Part shown: positions 1 through 8,591 of the stretch, piece by piece
Numbering within the stretch: position 1 is the stretch's first letter
Layout of the letters: the number at the start of each line of letters is the position of its first letter
From: Sulfurimonas aquatica
GTDB lineage: Bacteria > Campylobacterota > Campylobacteria > Campylobacterales > Sulfurimonadaceae
Assembly (NCBI RefSeq): GCF_017357825.1
Contig: NZ_CP046072.1
Span: 2,480,001 to 2,544,000, forward strand
Length of the DNA: 64,000 nucleotides
Reading direction: 5' to 3'
Translations under genes and position numbers: made by a program
The notes under the pieces: generated by a model
What the model saw: only the letters and a program-made list of their open reading frames with translations
Told to the model about the DNA's origin: nothing
Database searches by the model: none

Positions 1-1132
1 CCGTTTGCTCAACTGCTTGACTCAAGAGCTCAACTCTTTTTTTAATATTTACAACATCAGTGATATCAACAAAAGATACAAGAGCTGTTTTTTTTCCTTT
101 ATAGTTAATTATGCTTGAGCTTGCCCTTGCAATAATCTCTTTGCCACTTTTAGAAACAATGCCAAAATTATCATACTTAACAGTTGCTCCGCTTCCATGA
201 ATACGACTTTCTAGAAGCTCTTTAGTCTTCTCTTGCAGCTCTGGTCTTACTAACTCCCAAAGCGAGAGTTTATGCAATTCATCACGACTATAACCTGATA
301 ACTGACACGAGAGATCATTAGCGTAGACTATCTTTTCATTGTACATGAATATACCCACAAGGGAGCTCTCTACTATACTTCTAAACTTACTTTCACTATC
401 GATTAAAGCTTTTCGTTCTTCATTTCTTTGAGAGATATCCTGTGCAATAACAATAAAAACCTCTTCATCCTCTAGCTTCATTTTATGGAGTCTAATTTCT
501 ACATCATAGACACTCCCATCTTTACGTTGATGGAGTGTCTCAAAAACTAAATGCTCTACTTCATTTTTCAATAAAGGTTTCATAAGTTTCATAAACTGTT
601 TTTTGTTATATTGAGGTTTAAGATCATAGGGACTTAGTGTTTTAATCTCTTTGAGTGTATAACCGATATTTTTATGTGCAGACTCATTCATATAGGACAT
701 TTTAAATGTCTGAGCATCAAAGATATAGACCTCATTCATACTATTTTCAACAATAGTGGAGAGGGATTTAATCTGTTTATCTTTAGTCAAACTAAGACTT
801 TCATCACTATACGAAACAATGATGTCACCATTTTCTAGTCTATTGACTAAATTTTTTCTCCATCCACTGATACGCTCATCTTCATAAAAGTTTATCTCTA
901 GCTCTTTTTCAACGCCATTTTTATGTACATCCAAAAGCACATCAAAGAGTCCAAATCTTTTTATACCTGGAAAAACAGCACTTAACTTTTTATCTAAAAC
1001 ATCATCTAGCTCTAAGTTTTCTGTCTTAAGCGCAGATTTGTTAAAACATATAACTCTGAAATCATTCTCTTCGTAACGATATATTGCTATATTTATAGGT
1101 AAATTATCTAAAATTGTTCTAAGTTCTTGCAT
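1..1132 (-). CDS. PAS-domain sensor protein (3' part cut by window edge)
   Basis: The frame is open from an ATG at 1132 to the window edge, giving 377 residues of an incomplete protein. At least two PAS domains can be read. One spans about residues 125-240 and ends in the PAC-like text VFIVIAQDISQRNEER. The second spans about 245-360, starts SKFRSIVESSLVGIF and ends TALVSFVDITDV. The first 110 residues (MQELRTILDNLPINIAIYR) look like a third, more divergent PAS. No membrane segment or signal peptide is visible, so it is probably cytoplasmic. The output domain (kinase, GGDEF or EAL) must lie beyond position 1 and cannot be named. The next gene upstream ends 70 bases away on the same strand. 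Confidence 0.85.
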   Translation of the reverse strand, partial: MQELRTILDNLPINIAIYRYEENDFRVICFNKSALKTENLELDDVLDKKLSAVFPGIKRFGLFDVLLDVHKNGVEKELEINFYEDERISGWRKNLVNRLENGDIIVSYSDESLSLTKDKQIKSLSTIVENSMNEVYIFDAQTFKMSYMNESAHKNIGYTLKEIKTLSPYDLKPQYNKKQFMKLMKPLLKNEVEHLVFETLHQRKDGSVYDVEIRLHKMKLEDEEVFIVIAQDISQRNEERKALIDSESKFRSIVESSLVGIFMYNEKIVYANDLSCQLSGYSRDELHKLSLWELVRPELQEKTKELLESRIHGSGATVKYDNFGIVSKSGKEIIARASSSIINYKGKKTALVSFVDITDVVNIKKRVELLSQAVEQT

Positions 1133-1160
1133 GCTTAATATCCATATCTATTTAGTCTAC

Positions 1161-1191
1161 TATCATTTTATCAAAAAAACTTATAATGATA
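1161..1191 (-). terminator. Possible terminator hairpin between two minus-strand genes
   Basis: The 7-base arms TATCATT (1161-1167) and AATGATA (1185-1191) are perfect complements, and the loop holds a run of seven T on the minus strand. It lies just after the stop of the methyltransferase gene. The loop is long (17 bases) and no U tract follows the stem, so this is weak. Confidence 0.3.
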
Positions 1192-1201
1192 TATAAATCT
1201 T

Positions 1202-1954
1202 TTAATCCATTAGAGGTTTGATACTAGGATTGCAAGATATCTTATGCTCCATATCCACATAATCAAAAAAAGTTAGCTGGCTAAGTGATGCAACCGTAGC
1301 GGCTCTAAAGCTCTCTCCCTTATTTAAATAGATATTAAATCCATTCTCATACAGAGCGAGTCGTGTCTGCAGGGCTATTGAGTAAGTTGTCAAAACACCC
1401 TCTTTTTTTATGGCGTTTGCTATGTCTTTAAAGTACTCTTTTGTCCAAAGAGTGGGATTTGTAGTTGGAGAAAAGGCGTCTTGATAGACTATGTCAAATT
1501 TGTTTTGAAATCTTCTTACATACTCTCTTGCATCACCTAAAAAGAGTTCTATATATAGAGTGTCATCTTCATAAACGCCATCTATAGAGATGGCGTTTAT
1601 TATCTCCCTAAATTGTTCAAACTCTTGAGGATAAGAAAAACTTGTAAGTGACTTTATCAAAGAAGCATCGAGTTCTGGTGAGTATATTTTTAGTTTTGTT
1701 TGTGGAGAATTTTGTTTATAATATAAAAGAGTACAAAGAGTGTTAAAACCCAAGCCATAACAGATATCTAAAATAACAACTTCATCTTTATTGCTAAGTG
1801 ATTTAAATGCAGGTATGACATGTTTTTCATAGGACTCTTTTAGAGCCCCATCTTTTGTGGAGTGATAATGCTCATCATACTCTTTAGAGTAAGCAGTATA
1901 AGAGCCATCTTCACTGAGTGTCAGAGTATGTGTTTCATCATTAAAGTTTTTCAA
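1202..1954 (-). CDS. MnmC/MnmD-like SAM-dependent methyltransferase (DUF752 type)
   Basis: This 250-residue protein resembles the methyltransferase half of MnmC. That half makes 5-methylaminomethyl(-2-thio)uridine in the wobble base of some tRNAs, using S-adenosylmethionine. Visible marks are the glycine-rich SAM loop ILDICYGLGFNTL (about 61-73) and the family motif YQDAFSPTTNPTLWTKEYF (about 157-175), which corresponds to DAFxPxxNPxxW in MnmC. The FAD-dependent oxidase half is absent, as in stand-alone MnmD proteins. The start is a TTG at 1952-1954 directly after an in-frame TAA; no strong ribosome site is seen. It follows the GGDEF gene by 20 bases on the same strand. Confidence 0.75.
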   Translation of the reverse strand: MKNFNDETHTLTLSEDGSYTAYSKEYDEHYHSTKDGALKESYEKHVIPAFKSLSNKDEVVILDICYGLGFNTLCTLLYYKQNSPQTKLKIYSPELDASLIKSLTSFSYPQEFEQFREIINAISIDGVYEDDTLYIELFLGDAREYVRRFQNKFDIVYQDAFSPTTNPTLWTKEYFKDIANAIKKEGVLTTYSIALQTRLALYENGFNIYLNKGESFRAATVASLSQLTFFDYVDMEHKISCNPSIKPLMD

Positions 1955-1974
1955 TTATGACTTAACTTTAAGCA

Positions 1975-3495
1975 CTATGCGTCTGGGGAGATACTATCGT
2001 AAACAGCGACTTGGTTCCTGCCGTTTTCTTTTGCCGCATAAAGAGCTGCATCGGCTTTTTTATAGAGCACATCTAAGTTATTTATATCTCCATCTGTACA
2101 TGTTACTAAACCACTAGAGATGGTTAAAAAATCCGAAGCGTCGTTCTTTTTATGCTCAACTGCCTCAAGAAGAAGAGCCTCTTGAAGTCTACTGACTCTT
2201 TCTAAGAGGTCTTCTTTTTTGTTATGAGTTATGAGTACGGCAAACTCCTCTCCACCTATACGAAAAGAGAGTTCACTTGCTCTTTGAAATGTTGACTTTA
2301 TCACTCTTGCAACTGTTTTAATTGCCTCATCTCCAGCTTGGTGGCCATAAGTATCGTTATAGCGTTTGAAAAAATCTATATCCATCATAAGCATACTAAA
2401 GCACAAGCCTTCGCGTTTAGCTCTATTTATCTCGAGTAAACCTTGCTCATTAAAATATTTTCTATTGTAAAGACCAGTAAGTTCATCCGTGACAGCAATG
2501 TTTGCAAGATTATCTGCCATCTCATTAATCTGAAGTTCTCTTTTTCTACTCAGTACTTTCCACATAACAAGCAGAAGTACCGTAAAGACTCCTATACTAA
2601 TAGAGAGTATCAGCATCATTTTTATAAAAAGTCCTCTCTCAAATGTAGCATTTGTCAAAAATATAAAATAACCAATATCTGTACCTTGAATATCTTTTAT
2701 AGGATTCACTGATGTATGGTAGTATTTCTCATTCATCTCAATATGTAAATCTATCTCCATATTTTCAGCACATAGCTTTTGCATCTCATCTGGAACAGCA
2801 ACAGTATTATAAACGATATAATAATCTTTAGTCTCAACACAATCGTGAATCTCTTGCATTATATGCGTGGATGCATCCCTATATATCTCTTTCTTAACAG
2901 CCATCAAAACTTCAACATCAATGATTTTAGAGATAGCACTCATTATCTTATCTATCTCTTTACCAAGCTCTATATAGCCTATTAATTTACCATCAACAAA
3001 CCAAGGATGAACATTGCGTAGAGTAAAATTCTTTTTGATACCAAACTCAAGTCCACTAAAAGGTTTTTGTAGGAGTTTTGCTTGCTTAAAAGTATATCTA
3101 TCAACTATATCTGAATGGCGATTTTTATCATGCACTCTTAAGATAACTTTTCCGTTGATATCTAGAAAATATAAATGTGTAACATCCATTTTTTCATTTA
3201 ATCTATTATATATTGGTTGCATAAAATCGAAAAGTTTATCAGTTTTCTTGGAGAGAAATAGCTCTTGTATCTCTTTATCATACTTAAGCAACTCTATAAG
3301 TACATCAAAGGCATTTACATTGTTTTTTACACGATTTGTAAACTCCTGTTCAAAATTAGGAGCACTCATCATCTTTCGCTCTTCTATTGCAGCGAACTGT
3401 AAATATAAAACTATTGAAAATACAGATGCAGCCACGATAAGTATGCTTATACTTACCGGAATAAAAAGATTGAGTTTATAAGATTTTGAGTTCAT
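1975..3495 (-). CDS. Membrane diguanylate cyclase with periplasmic dCACHE-type sensor
   Basis: The 506-residue protein has a membrane segment at about 10-31, a periplasmic region of roughly 255 residues, a second membrane segment at about 290-312 and a GGDEF domain at about 335-500. The periplasmic part has the dCACHE_3-like pattern THLYFLDINGKVILRVH followed by VDRYTF and YIELGKEI. The cyclase domain carries DLTGLYNRKYF and an intact RIGGEEF active loop, so it should make cyclic di-GMP. The position of the RxxD inhibitory site reads RASE, so allosteric product inhibition may be lost. Ligand unknown. It precedes the methyltransferase gene by 20 bases and lies 15 bases downstream of luxS. Confidence 0.9.
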   Translation of the reverse strand: MNSKSYKLNLFIPVSISILIVAASVFSIVLYLQFAAIEERKMMSAPNFEQEFTNRVKNNVNAFDVLIELLKYDKEIQELFLSKKTDKLFDFMQPIYNRLNEKMDVTHLYFLDINGKVILRVHDKNRHSDIVDRYTFKQAKLLQKPFSGLEFGIKKNFTLRNVHPWFVDGKLIGYIELGKEIDKIMSAISKIIDVEVLMAVKKEIYRDASTHIMQEIHDCVETKDYYIVYNTVAVPDEMQKLCAENMEIDLHIEMNEKYYHTSVNPIKDIQGTDIGYFIFLTNATFERGLFIKMMLILSISIGVFTVLLLVMWKVLSRKRELQINEMADNLANIAVTDELTGLYNRKYFNEQGLLEINRAKREGLCFSMLMMDIDFFKRYNDTYGHQAGDEAIKTVARVIKSTFQRASELSFRIGGEEFAVLITHNKKEDLLERVSRLQEALLLEAVEHKKNDASDFLTISSGLVTCTDGDINNLDVLYKKADAALYAAKENGRNQVAVYDSISPDA

Positions 3496-3510
3496 AGATT
3501 TAGACTAATC

Positions 3511-4023
3511 TTAGTTTATCTGTTTGAGTTTTTTTGCACTTAACTGAAGTGCATCATTATCCATAACACCTATTTTATGACTAAGAATATCATTTGCAAT
3601 TTTCTTAGCATTTTTAAGTGAGTGCATTTTATATGTTCCACACTGGTAGAGGTTCAACTCAGGAATATCACTTTCACTTTTTACTTCTAAAACATCTTTC
3701 ATAGATTTTTTCCATGCTTTTGCTACTTTTTTCTCAGCTGGTTTTCCAAGCACAGACATATAAAAACCTGTACGGCATCCCATAGGAGAGAGGTCGATTA
3801 TCTCAACGTCTTTGGCGTTTAAGTGATTACGCATAAAACCTGCAAAAAGGTGTTCAAGAGTATGTATACCCTTTCCATCCATTAAGCCTTCATTTGGCTT
3901 GTAAAAACGCAGGTCATAAACGGTAATATCATCTCCTGATGGAGATTTCATTCCCTTTGCACGGCGAACTGCCGGTGCTGGCATGATAGTGTGGTCAACT
4001 GTAAATGAGTCTAGTAATGGCAT
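3511..4023 (-). CDS. luxS: S-ribosylhomocysteine lyase LuxS
   Basis: The 170-residue protein cleaves S-ribosylhomocysteine to homocysteine and 4,5-dihydroxy-2,3-pentanedione (the AI-2 precursor), as part of recycling the methyl-donor product SAH. The metal-binding motif HTLEH (H54, H58), the catalytic cysteine in [11 protein letters not shown] (C83) and the later zinc cysteine in [11 protein letters not shown] are all present. Length and N-terminus ([11 protein letters not shown]) match the family. The start has AAGGAA 8 bases upstream. A structured leader precedes it (see 4032-4119). Confidence 0.97.
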   Translation of the reverse strand: MPLLDSFTVDHTIMPAPAVRRAKGMKSPSGDDITVYDLRFYKPNEGLMDGKGIHTLEHLFAGFMRNHLNAKDVEIIDLSPMGCRTGFYMSVLGKPAEKKVAKAWKKSMKDVLEVKSESDIPELNLYQCGTYKMHSLKNAKKIANDILSHKIGVMDNDALQLSAKKLKQIN

Positions 4024-4031
4024 ATTTATAA

Positions 4032-4119
4032 TTCCTTAATTGTATTTCATAAAATGAAGGAAACCTCCATCTTATACTCCCGTAAAGGAATAAAATCCCT
4101 TTACTCCGCTTGCGCCGCA
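4032..4119 (-). promoter_or_regulatory. Structured luxS leader with possible ribosome-site switch
   Basis: The roughly 170-base gap upstream of luxS holds stacked inverted repeats, read on the minus strand. They are a near-palindrome TGCG-C-CGCA (4111-4119), a hairpin with perfect 7-bp arms GTAAAGG/CCTTTAC (4082-4104), and a hairpin AUGGAGG-UUU-CCUUCAU with one G-U pair (4054-4070). The sequence UUCCUU (4057-4062), inside the last hairpin, is the exact complement of the AAGGAA ribosome site (4032-4037). The two pairings are mutually exclusive, which is the layout of a translational switch. No known riboswitch class was recognised. A dispersed repeat element is the main alternative. Confidence 0.45.
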
Positions 4120-4191
4120 TGAGACGACTAAAGTTATTTAATTACAGATATTTTAGCGAAAAAGTTTGATTGTAAATTGAAGTCATTTTCT

Positions 4192-4827
4192 CTATGCTCT
4201 ATTTTGCAAAAACTTCACAGCTTCTAATGCATTATCAAAGATGATATCCGTATGTTCTTGTAGTGTTTCTAAAGTGTCATACCCACTCAAAACTCCTATG
4301 GATTTTACACCTGCGTTTTTAGCACTAATGAGATCGAGTTTAGTATCCCCTATCATCCATATCTCTTGCTCCTTCGTATCAAAAGATTCTAGTGCTTTTA
4401 AAATAGGCTCTTCATGTGGTTTTGGATTCTCAACATGTTCTCTTCCTATCAAAACTCTAAAGTACTCCATAAGTTTTAAATGCTCCATAATCACTTGAGA
4501 ATACTTTCCTGTTTTTGTAGTAACTATACCTAAAGAAGCAAAGGAGTGAGCTAGCATTACCGCTTCTCTAGCAGACTCTATAAGATATGTCTTTTGTGTA
4601 GATATCTTTTGATAATACTCTTTATAAGTGTTCACATAATCCCAGACAACGTCTTTCTTAACCCCAAGTTCACCATACATCACATCTAGGGGATACCCTA
4701 TAAGAGCTTTTATATCTTCATCGCTTGGACATTTAGCCTCATAAGTATCAAAAGTGTGGTGAAAACCCTCTAAAATTGCATCCGTTGAGTCTATGAGTGT
4801 TCCATCTAAATCAAAAAGTATTATCAA
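4192..4827 (-). CDS. HAD-family phosphatase (phosphoglycolate phosphatase-like)
   Basis: The 211-residue protein has all four haloacid dehalogenase motifs: LFDLDGTLIDS near residue 4 (nucleophile and acid Asp), VTTKTGKYS in motif II/III position, the lysine in NPKPHEEP, and WMIGDTKLDLISAKNAG (motif IV). The helical cap after motif I places it with Gph/PpaX-type enzymes that hydrolyse phosphoglycolate or pyrophosphate, but the substrate cannot be fixed from sequence. The gene starts 12 bases after the stop of the hybrid kinase gene, so the two are likely cotranscribed. Confidence 0.88.
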   Translation of the reverse strand: MIILFDLDGTLIDSTDAILEGFHHTFDTYEAKCPSDEDIKALIGYPLDVMYGELGVKKDVVWDYVNTYKEYYQKISTQKTYLIESAREAVMLAHSFASLGIVTTKTGKYSQVIMEHLKLMEYFRVLIGREHVENPKPHEEPILKALESFDTKEQEIWMIGDTKLDLISAKNAGVKSIGVLSGYDTLETLQEHTDIIFDNALEAVKFLQNRA

Positions 4828-4839
4828 TTAAAAACTCAC

Positions 4840-6981
4840 TTATATATCTTTAGTGTATAACGCAATAGAGTTGTTGAGTTTTTGAATCTCAACCGAGTAA
4901 TCTTGAACAAACTTAGGAAGAAACTCATACTTTTTATAAAGGAGTTGCTTGTGCATCTCTGTTGCTAAAGTATTCATATCATATGCACATATAGAGCCAG
5001 AGAGACCTTTTAAGTCTAGACATAGCATTTTAGCTTGCTCATATCGATGATCTTCAATCAACTCAGCAAGGAACTCATCACTTTTTCCATATGCATCCTT
5101 AAACTCCATCAGTAACTCTTTATAGAGCATAGTATTTCCTTCTATCTGCTCAACTCCATGCTCTATATCTAGTCCATCATAAGATACTTTCTCTTGGATA
5201 CCCTCATCTGTCTCCTCCACTACTTCGCTTTTTTGCATAAACATGCTAAATGCACTAAAGAGTTTCTCTTTTTTGAGTGGTTTTGCGATGTAGCCGTTCA
5301 TTCCAGAGTTAAACATCTGTCTTACTTCGTCTGTTGATGTAAGTGCACTTAGTGAGATAATTGGTAACATATCAAACTTAGGATTTTCACGAATGATTTG
5401 TGAAGCTGTATAGCCATCCATAAGAGGCATATTTATATCCATCAGTACTAAGTCAAACTCTTTGTCGGAGTTAACAATCTCTACGGCCTCTTCACCATTG
5501 TTTGCTATGGTAATGCCTATACCTGATTTTCCCAAAAGACTCACAATTACTTTTTGGTTGATTAGATTATCTTCAACAAGGAGTAGTTCTCTACCTTTAA
5601 ACTCAGAAAATCTCTGCAGTGTAACATTTGGAGTACTGTCAAAAACACCCCTGTTTACTTTTAGTTTTTGAGTCCTAGATGCATGTTTAGTCTCATCTAA
5701 GAGATCTTTTTTCTCTTGAGGAATGTAAGCTTCACTGAGTATATGGTAAATTCTCTCTTGAGTAAATGGTTTGTTCAGGTGTTGCACATCTAAGCCATCT
5801 ATGTTTAGAGTTGAAGAGCTAAAGAAATTCTCAACTGAAACAACCTTACAATCACTCTCTTTTAAACTTGCAAGTGCTTTAGTTGTGAAGAGTCTCTCAT
5901 CAATTACCACCATATCATACATGGAAAAGTCATATAAGTTTTGAAGGTACTCGTTTCTATTTTCTACTTTAACGCTGTACTTGAAGTTTAAAAATATCTT
6001 CTCTAATGCGAGTGCAGAATCTGGGTTATCATCTACAACTAAAACTTTTTTATTTGCCAATCTTTTGTCAAGCTGTCTTCTGTACTTTTTCTCAGTATCT
6101 TTTGCTGAATGAAAAGGAATCGTTAAAGAAAACTCAACATTTTTACTCTTGGTATTTTTAACACTTAACTTGCCGTCCATAAGCAGAGATAAATCTTTAG
6201 CGATAAAAAGTCCAAGTCCCTCATACTGGTTTGTCTCTTCGTTATAGTTGTAGTTAAATAGAGACTCATCAACATCAAATTTAATATCCGTAGTAATAGT
6301 AAAGTTGAGTTTTTTCACTAATGAAAACTCATTTACCTTTGTCACATGCATGAGTGTCTTTCTTGATTTGTTATACATACTATACTCAAGAATATTTCGT
6401 AAAATATTACCAAGGTTCAGAGTGTCACCCATAAGTATGTAGGGAATATCGCTATCTACATCATAAATAAGTTCGACATTAGAGTTCTTAAAATCATTTA
6501 TCAGGCTACCCGAGATATCATTTAAAAGGTTTACAAATGTAAAGTTGTTATTTACTATTTCAACTTTTTTAGATTTTAAACGCAAGAACTCTATTAAGTT
6601 CCCTGTCATGTCATAAAGTTTTTTCTCTGAATCCATAACTTTTACTAAATCTCTATCTTGAGGATTCTCTTCTATTTTTTGAGATAAAAGTCCCTCTTTA
6701 CTGACCACATCTTGCACTACGCTATAGATATTTTCACTCATATCAGAGATTATTTTATCTTGAGCGTCCTTGATGACGTTTTGTCTCTCTTTGACTTTAG
6801 AGTACTCTTTTTTTAACTTTATAAACTGATAAGAGGAGGATATAAGTGCTATAAGACTGGCAATACTTAGCAGTATCCAAAGAACTCTTTCAGAGTCGTT
6901 CATAAATGTCTGGTCAATTAACTCTTGAGAGAGAAGTAGCGTACTCATGCTGAGAAAGATAAAAAGGTATTTCATTTTCAT
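4840..6981 (-). CDS. Hybrid histidine-kinase-like protein lacking its phospho-histidines
   Basis: The 713-residue protein has a signal or membrane segment at 1-18, a second membrane segment at about 35-55, then a kinase-like core, two receiver domains (about 308-425 and 475-590) and a C-terminal HPt-like domain (about 605-710). In the dimerisation helix the usual SHE(I/L)RTP is replaced by MSENIYSVV (E83 in place of His). In the HPt domain the usual AHxLKG reads CLDLKG, with Leu in place of His. The ATPase G2 box GLGLFIAKDLSLLMDG is kept. The second receiver (LLVEDN, LMDINMPLMDG, AKPLK) is canonical, and the first keeps VVDDN, VVID and NKPF. It may be a scaffold or a receiver-only output rather than an active kinase. 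Confidence 0.88.
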   Translation of the reverse strand: MKMKYLFIFLSMSTLLLSQELIDQTFMNDSERVLWILLSIASLIALISSSYQFIKLKKEYSKVKERQNVIKDAQDKIISDMSENIYSVVQDVVSKEGLLSQKIEENPQDRDLVKVMDSEKKLYDMTGNLIEFLRLKSKKVEIVNNNFTFVNLLNDISGSLINDFKNSNVELIYDVDSDIPYILMGDTLNLGNILRNILEYSMYNKSRKTLMHVTKVNEFSLVKKLNFTITTDIKFDVDESLFNYNYNEETNQYEGLGLFIAKDLSLLMDGKLSVKNTKSKNVEFSLTIPFHSAKDTEKKYRRQLDKRLANKKVLVVDDNPDSALALEKIFLNFKYSVKVENRNEYLQNLYDFSMYDMVVIDERLFTTKALASLKESDCKVVSVENFFSSSTLNIDGLDVQHLNKPFTQERIYHILSEAYIPQEKKDLLDETKHASRTQKLKVNRGVFDSTPNVTLQRFSEFKGRELLLVEDNLINQKVIVSLLGKSGIGITIANNGEEAVEIVNSDKEFDLVLMDINMPLMDGYTASQIIRENPKFDMLPIISLSALTSTDEVRQMFNSGMNGYIAKPLKKEKLFSAFSMFMQKSEVVEETDEGIQEKVSYDGLDIEHGVEQIEGNTMLYKELLMEFKDAYGKSDEFLAELIEDHRYEQAKMLCLDLKGLSGSICAYDMNTLATEMHKQLLYKKYEFLPKFVQDYSVEIQKLNNSIALYTKDI

Positions 6982-7025
6982 GCCTTAAAAATTAGGTTTG
7001 CTTATTGTACTGAAAATAAGTTTTA

Positions 7026-8528
7026 CTAATCTTTAGTCCACTCAATATAGTTATGCCATATACCGCCAAGAGCTGGTTTTATATTTTTTACATTCTTATT
7101 TACTGCTGATATCTCATTTGGAATATACAAAAAAAGATAGGGATTATCATCTGTTATAAGCTCAAACATCTCCTGCCAAACAAGAGAGAGTTTCTCTCTA
7201 TCTATCATACTTTGAGACTTCTCAATAAGCTTGTTCACCCTAGGGTTATCATAGCCTACAAGATTAAATCCGCCCTTTGTATCACTATCTTTATGCCAAA
7301 AAAGGTATGGATCTGGCGTTGGCGAGAGTCCCCAGCCTAAAAGAACCGAGTCAAACTTATGAGGAAATACGACCATATTTAAAAATGCTTGCCACTCCAT
7401 AACACGAAGATTTACCACTACTCCTGCTTTTTTTAACTGATGCTGTAAAACTTGTGCTGCATAAGGGCGAACTGGCGATGAGTTTGAAGTAACTATCTCA
7501 AATGTAAAAGGATTATTCTCATCATAGCCTGCCTTTTTAAGAAGTCTTTTTGCCTCTTGTATATTTGGCGTTGGAACTTTTACACTCTCGTTAAACGCAG
7601 AAGTTCCCGGCAAAAAAGGGCCACTGCATACTTTTGCATGTTTAAAAAAAAGTATATCTACTAACTCTTGTCTATCTACCGCTAATGAGAGTGCCTTTCT
7701 TACATCAGGATTTTTGAACTTTTCTACTCTAAGATTAAATCCAAGATAAGTATATGAGAGACTAATTTTCTCATAAATGTTAAACTTGTCAAAAAAGTCT
7801 TTATCGAGTTGTCTCTCATAAGCCATTGGCTCAACTCCACCAATGTCAAGTTCAGATGACTTGAGCATCAAAAAACGGGTCATCTGGTCTGCGATGACAT
7901 GAAAAGATATCTTATCTATTTTAGCCCTGCCCTCAAAGTACTCATCAAAAGCGCTCAGTTCTATATTTTTTGAGTACTCAAGTTTTGAGAGTCTATATGC
8001 TCCTGTACCTATGGGGTTTGTGTTAAAGCTTGAGCTCATAAAGTTTTGCTCATCCCTTAAGATATGTTCAGGCAGTATTCCCATCATCCAAGTCTCTAAG
8101 GCTTTAAAATAGGGTTTAGTATACTTTACTTCTACTCTATACTTATCTAACACCTTTACACTCTGCACAAAACGAAAACCAGTGCTGTAGGGTGAAGATA
8201 TTTTATCAGATATAAGGACTTGGTATGTAAAAAGAACATCTGCTGATGTAAACTCCTCCCCATCATGCCACTTTACACCTTTTTTCAGCTCAAACACTAA
8301 TGTTTTATCATCAAGAAAATAAAATTTCTCTGCCAAATCACTTATAATATTTTTAGAGTCTTTATCAAACTTTACGAGACCATTAAATAGATAACCAGCT
8401 ATTAAAGAGGAGCTAGAGTCAGTTGCTAGGATGGGGTTTAAACGCGATGGATTTGATGATGTCGCTAGGTGGAGCGTTGATGCAAAATAAAGGGTATAAG
8501 CAAATACTAGTAGGAAGATGGCTCTCAT
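7026..8528 (-). CDS. Extracellular solute-binding protein, peptide/nickel (SBP_bac_5) family
   Basis: The 500-residue protein begins with a cleavable signal peptide (MRAIFLLVFAYTLYFAST) and has the layout of DppA/OppA-type periplasmic binding proteins. It shows NPILATDSSSSLIAGYLFNGLVKFD at the mature N-terminus (written in part here), WHDGEEFTSADVLFTYQ at about 100, and NPIGTGAYRL and DVRKALSLAVDRQEL further on. Such proteins hand peptides, opines, nickel chelates or similar solutes to an ABC importer. No permease or ATPase gene is adjacent, so partner and ligand are unknown. The start has GAGGG 7 bases upstream, which sits inside an inverted repeat (8536-8556). Confidence 0.88.
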   Translation of the reverse strand: MRAIFLLVFAYTLYFASTLHLATSSNPSRLNPILATDSSSSLIAGYLFNGLVKFDKDSKNIISDLAEKFYFLDDKTLVFELKKGVKWHDGEEFTSADVLFTYQVLISDKISSPYSTGFRFVQSVKVLDKYRVEVKYTKPYFKALETWMMGILPEHILRDEQNFMSSSFNTNPIGTGAYRLSKLEYSKNIELSAFDEYFEGRAKIDKISFHVIADQMTRFLMLKSSELDIGGVEPMAYERQLDKDFFDKFNIYEKISLSYTYLGFNLRVEKFKNPDVRKALSLAVDRQELVDILFFKHAKVCSGPFLPGTSAFNESVKVPTPNIQEAKRLLKKAGYDENNPFTFEIVTSNSSPVRPYAAQVLQHQLKKAGVVVNLRVMEWQAFLNMVVFPHKFDSVLLGWGLSPTPDPYLFWHKDSDTKGGFNLVGYDNPRVNKLIEKSQSMIDREKLSLVWQEMFELITDDNPYLFLYIPNEISAVNKNVKNIKPALGGIWHNYIEWTKD

Positions 8529-8535
8529 TCATTTA

Positions 8536-8556
8536 CCCTCAAATTATAATTGAGGG
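8536..8556 (-). promoter_or_regulatory. Perfect inverted repeat over the ribosome site of the binding-protein gene
   Basis: CCCTCAA and TTGAGGG form perfect 7-bp arms around a 7-base spacer. On the minus strand the spacer contains TATAAT, and the 3' arm contains the GAGGG ribosome site of the gene starting at 8528. It could be an operator overlapping a -10 box or an RNA hairpin that hides the ribosome site. It lacks the T tract expected of a terminator. Confidence 0.45.
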
Positions 8557-8591
8557 TATTATATATCAATAGAGTTAATGTAGAAAAGCTC

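Noticed and set aside
2443-3481. Three plus-strand frames opposite the dCACHE-GGDEF gene
   Set aside because: Low-complexity, no domain and no ribosome site; shadows of a convincing minus-strand gene.
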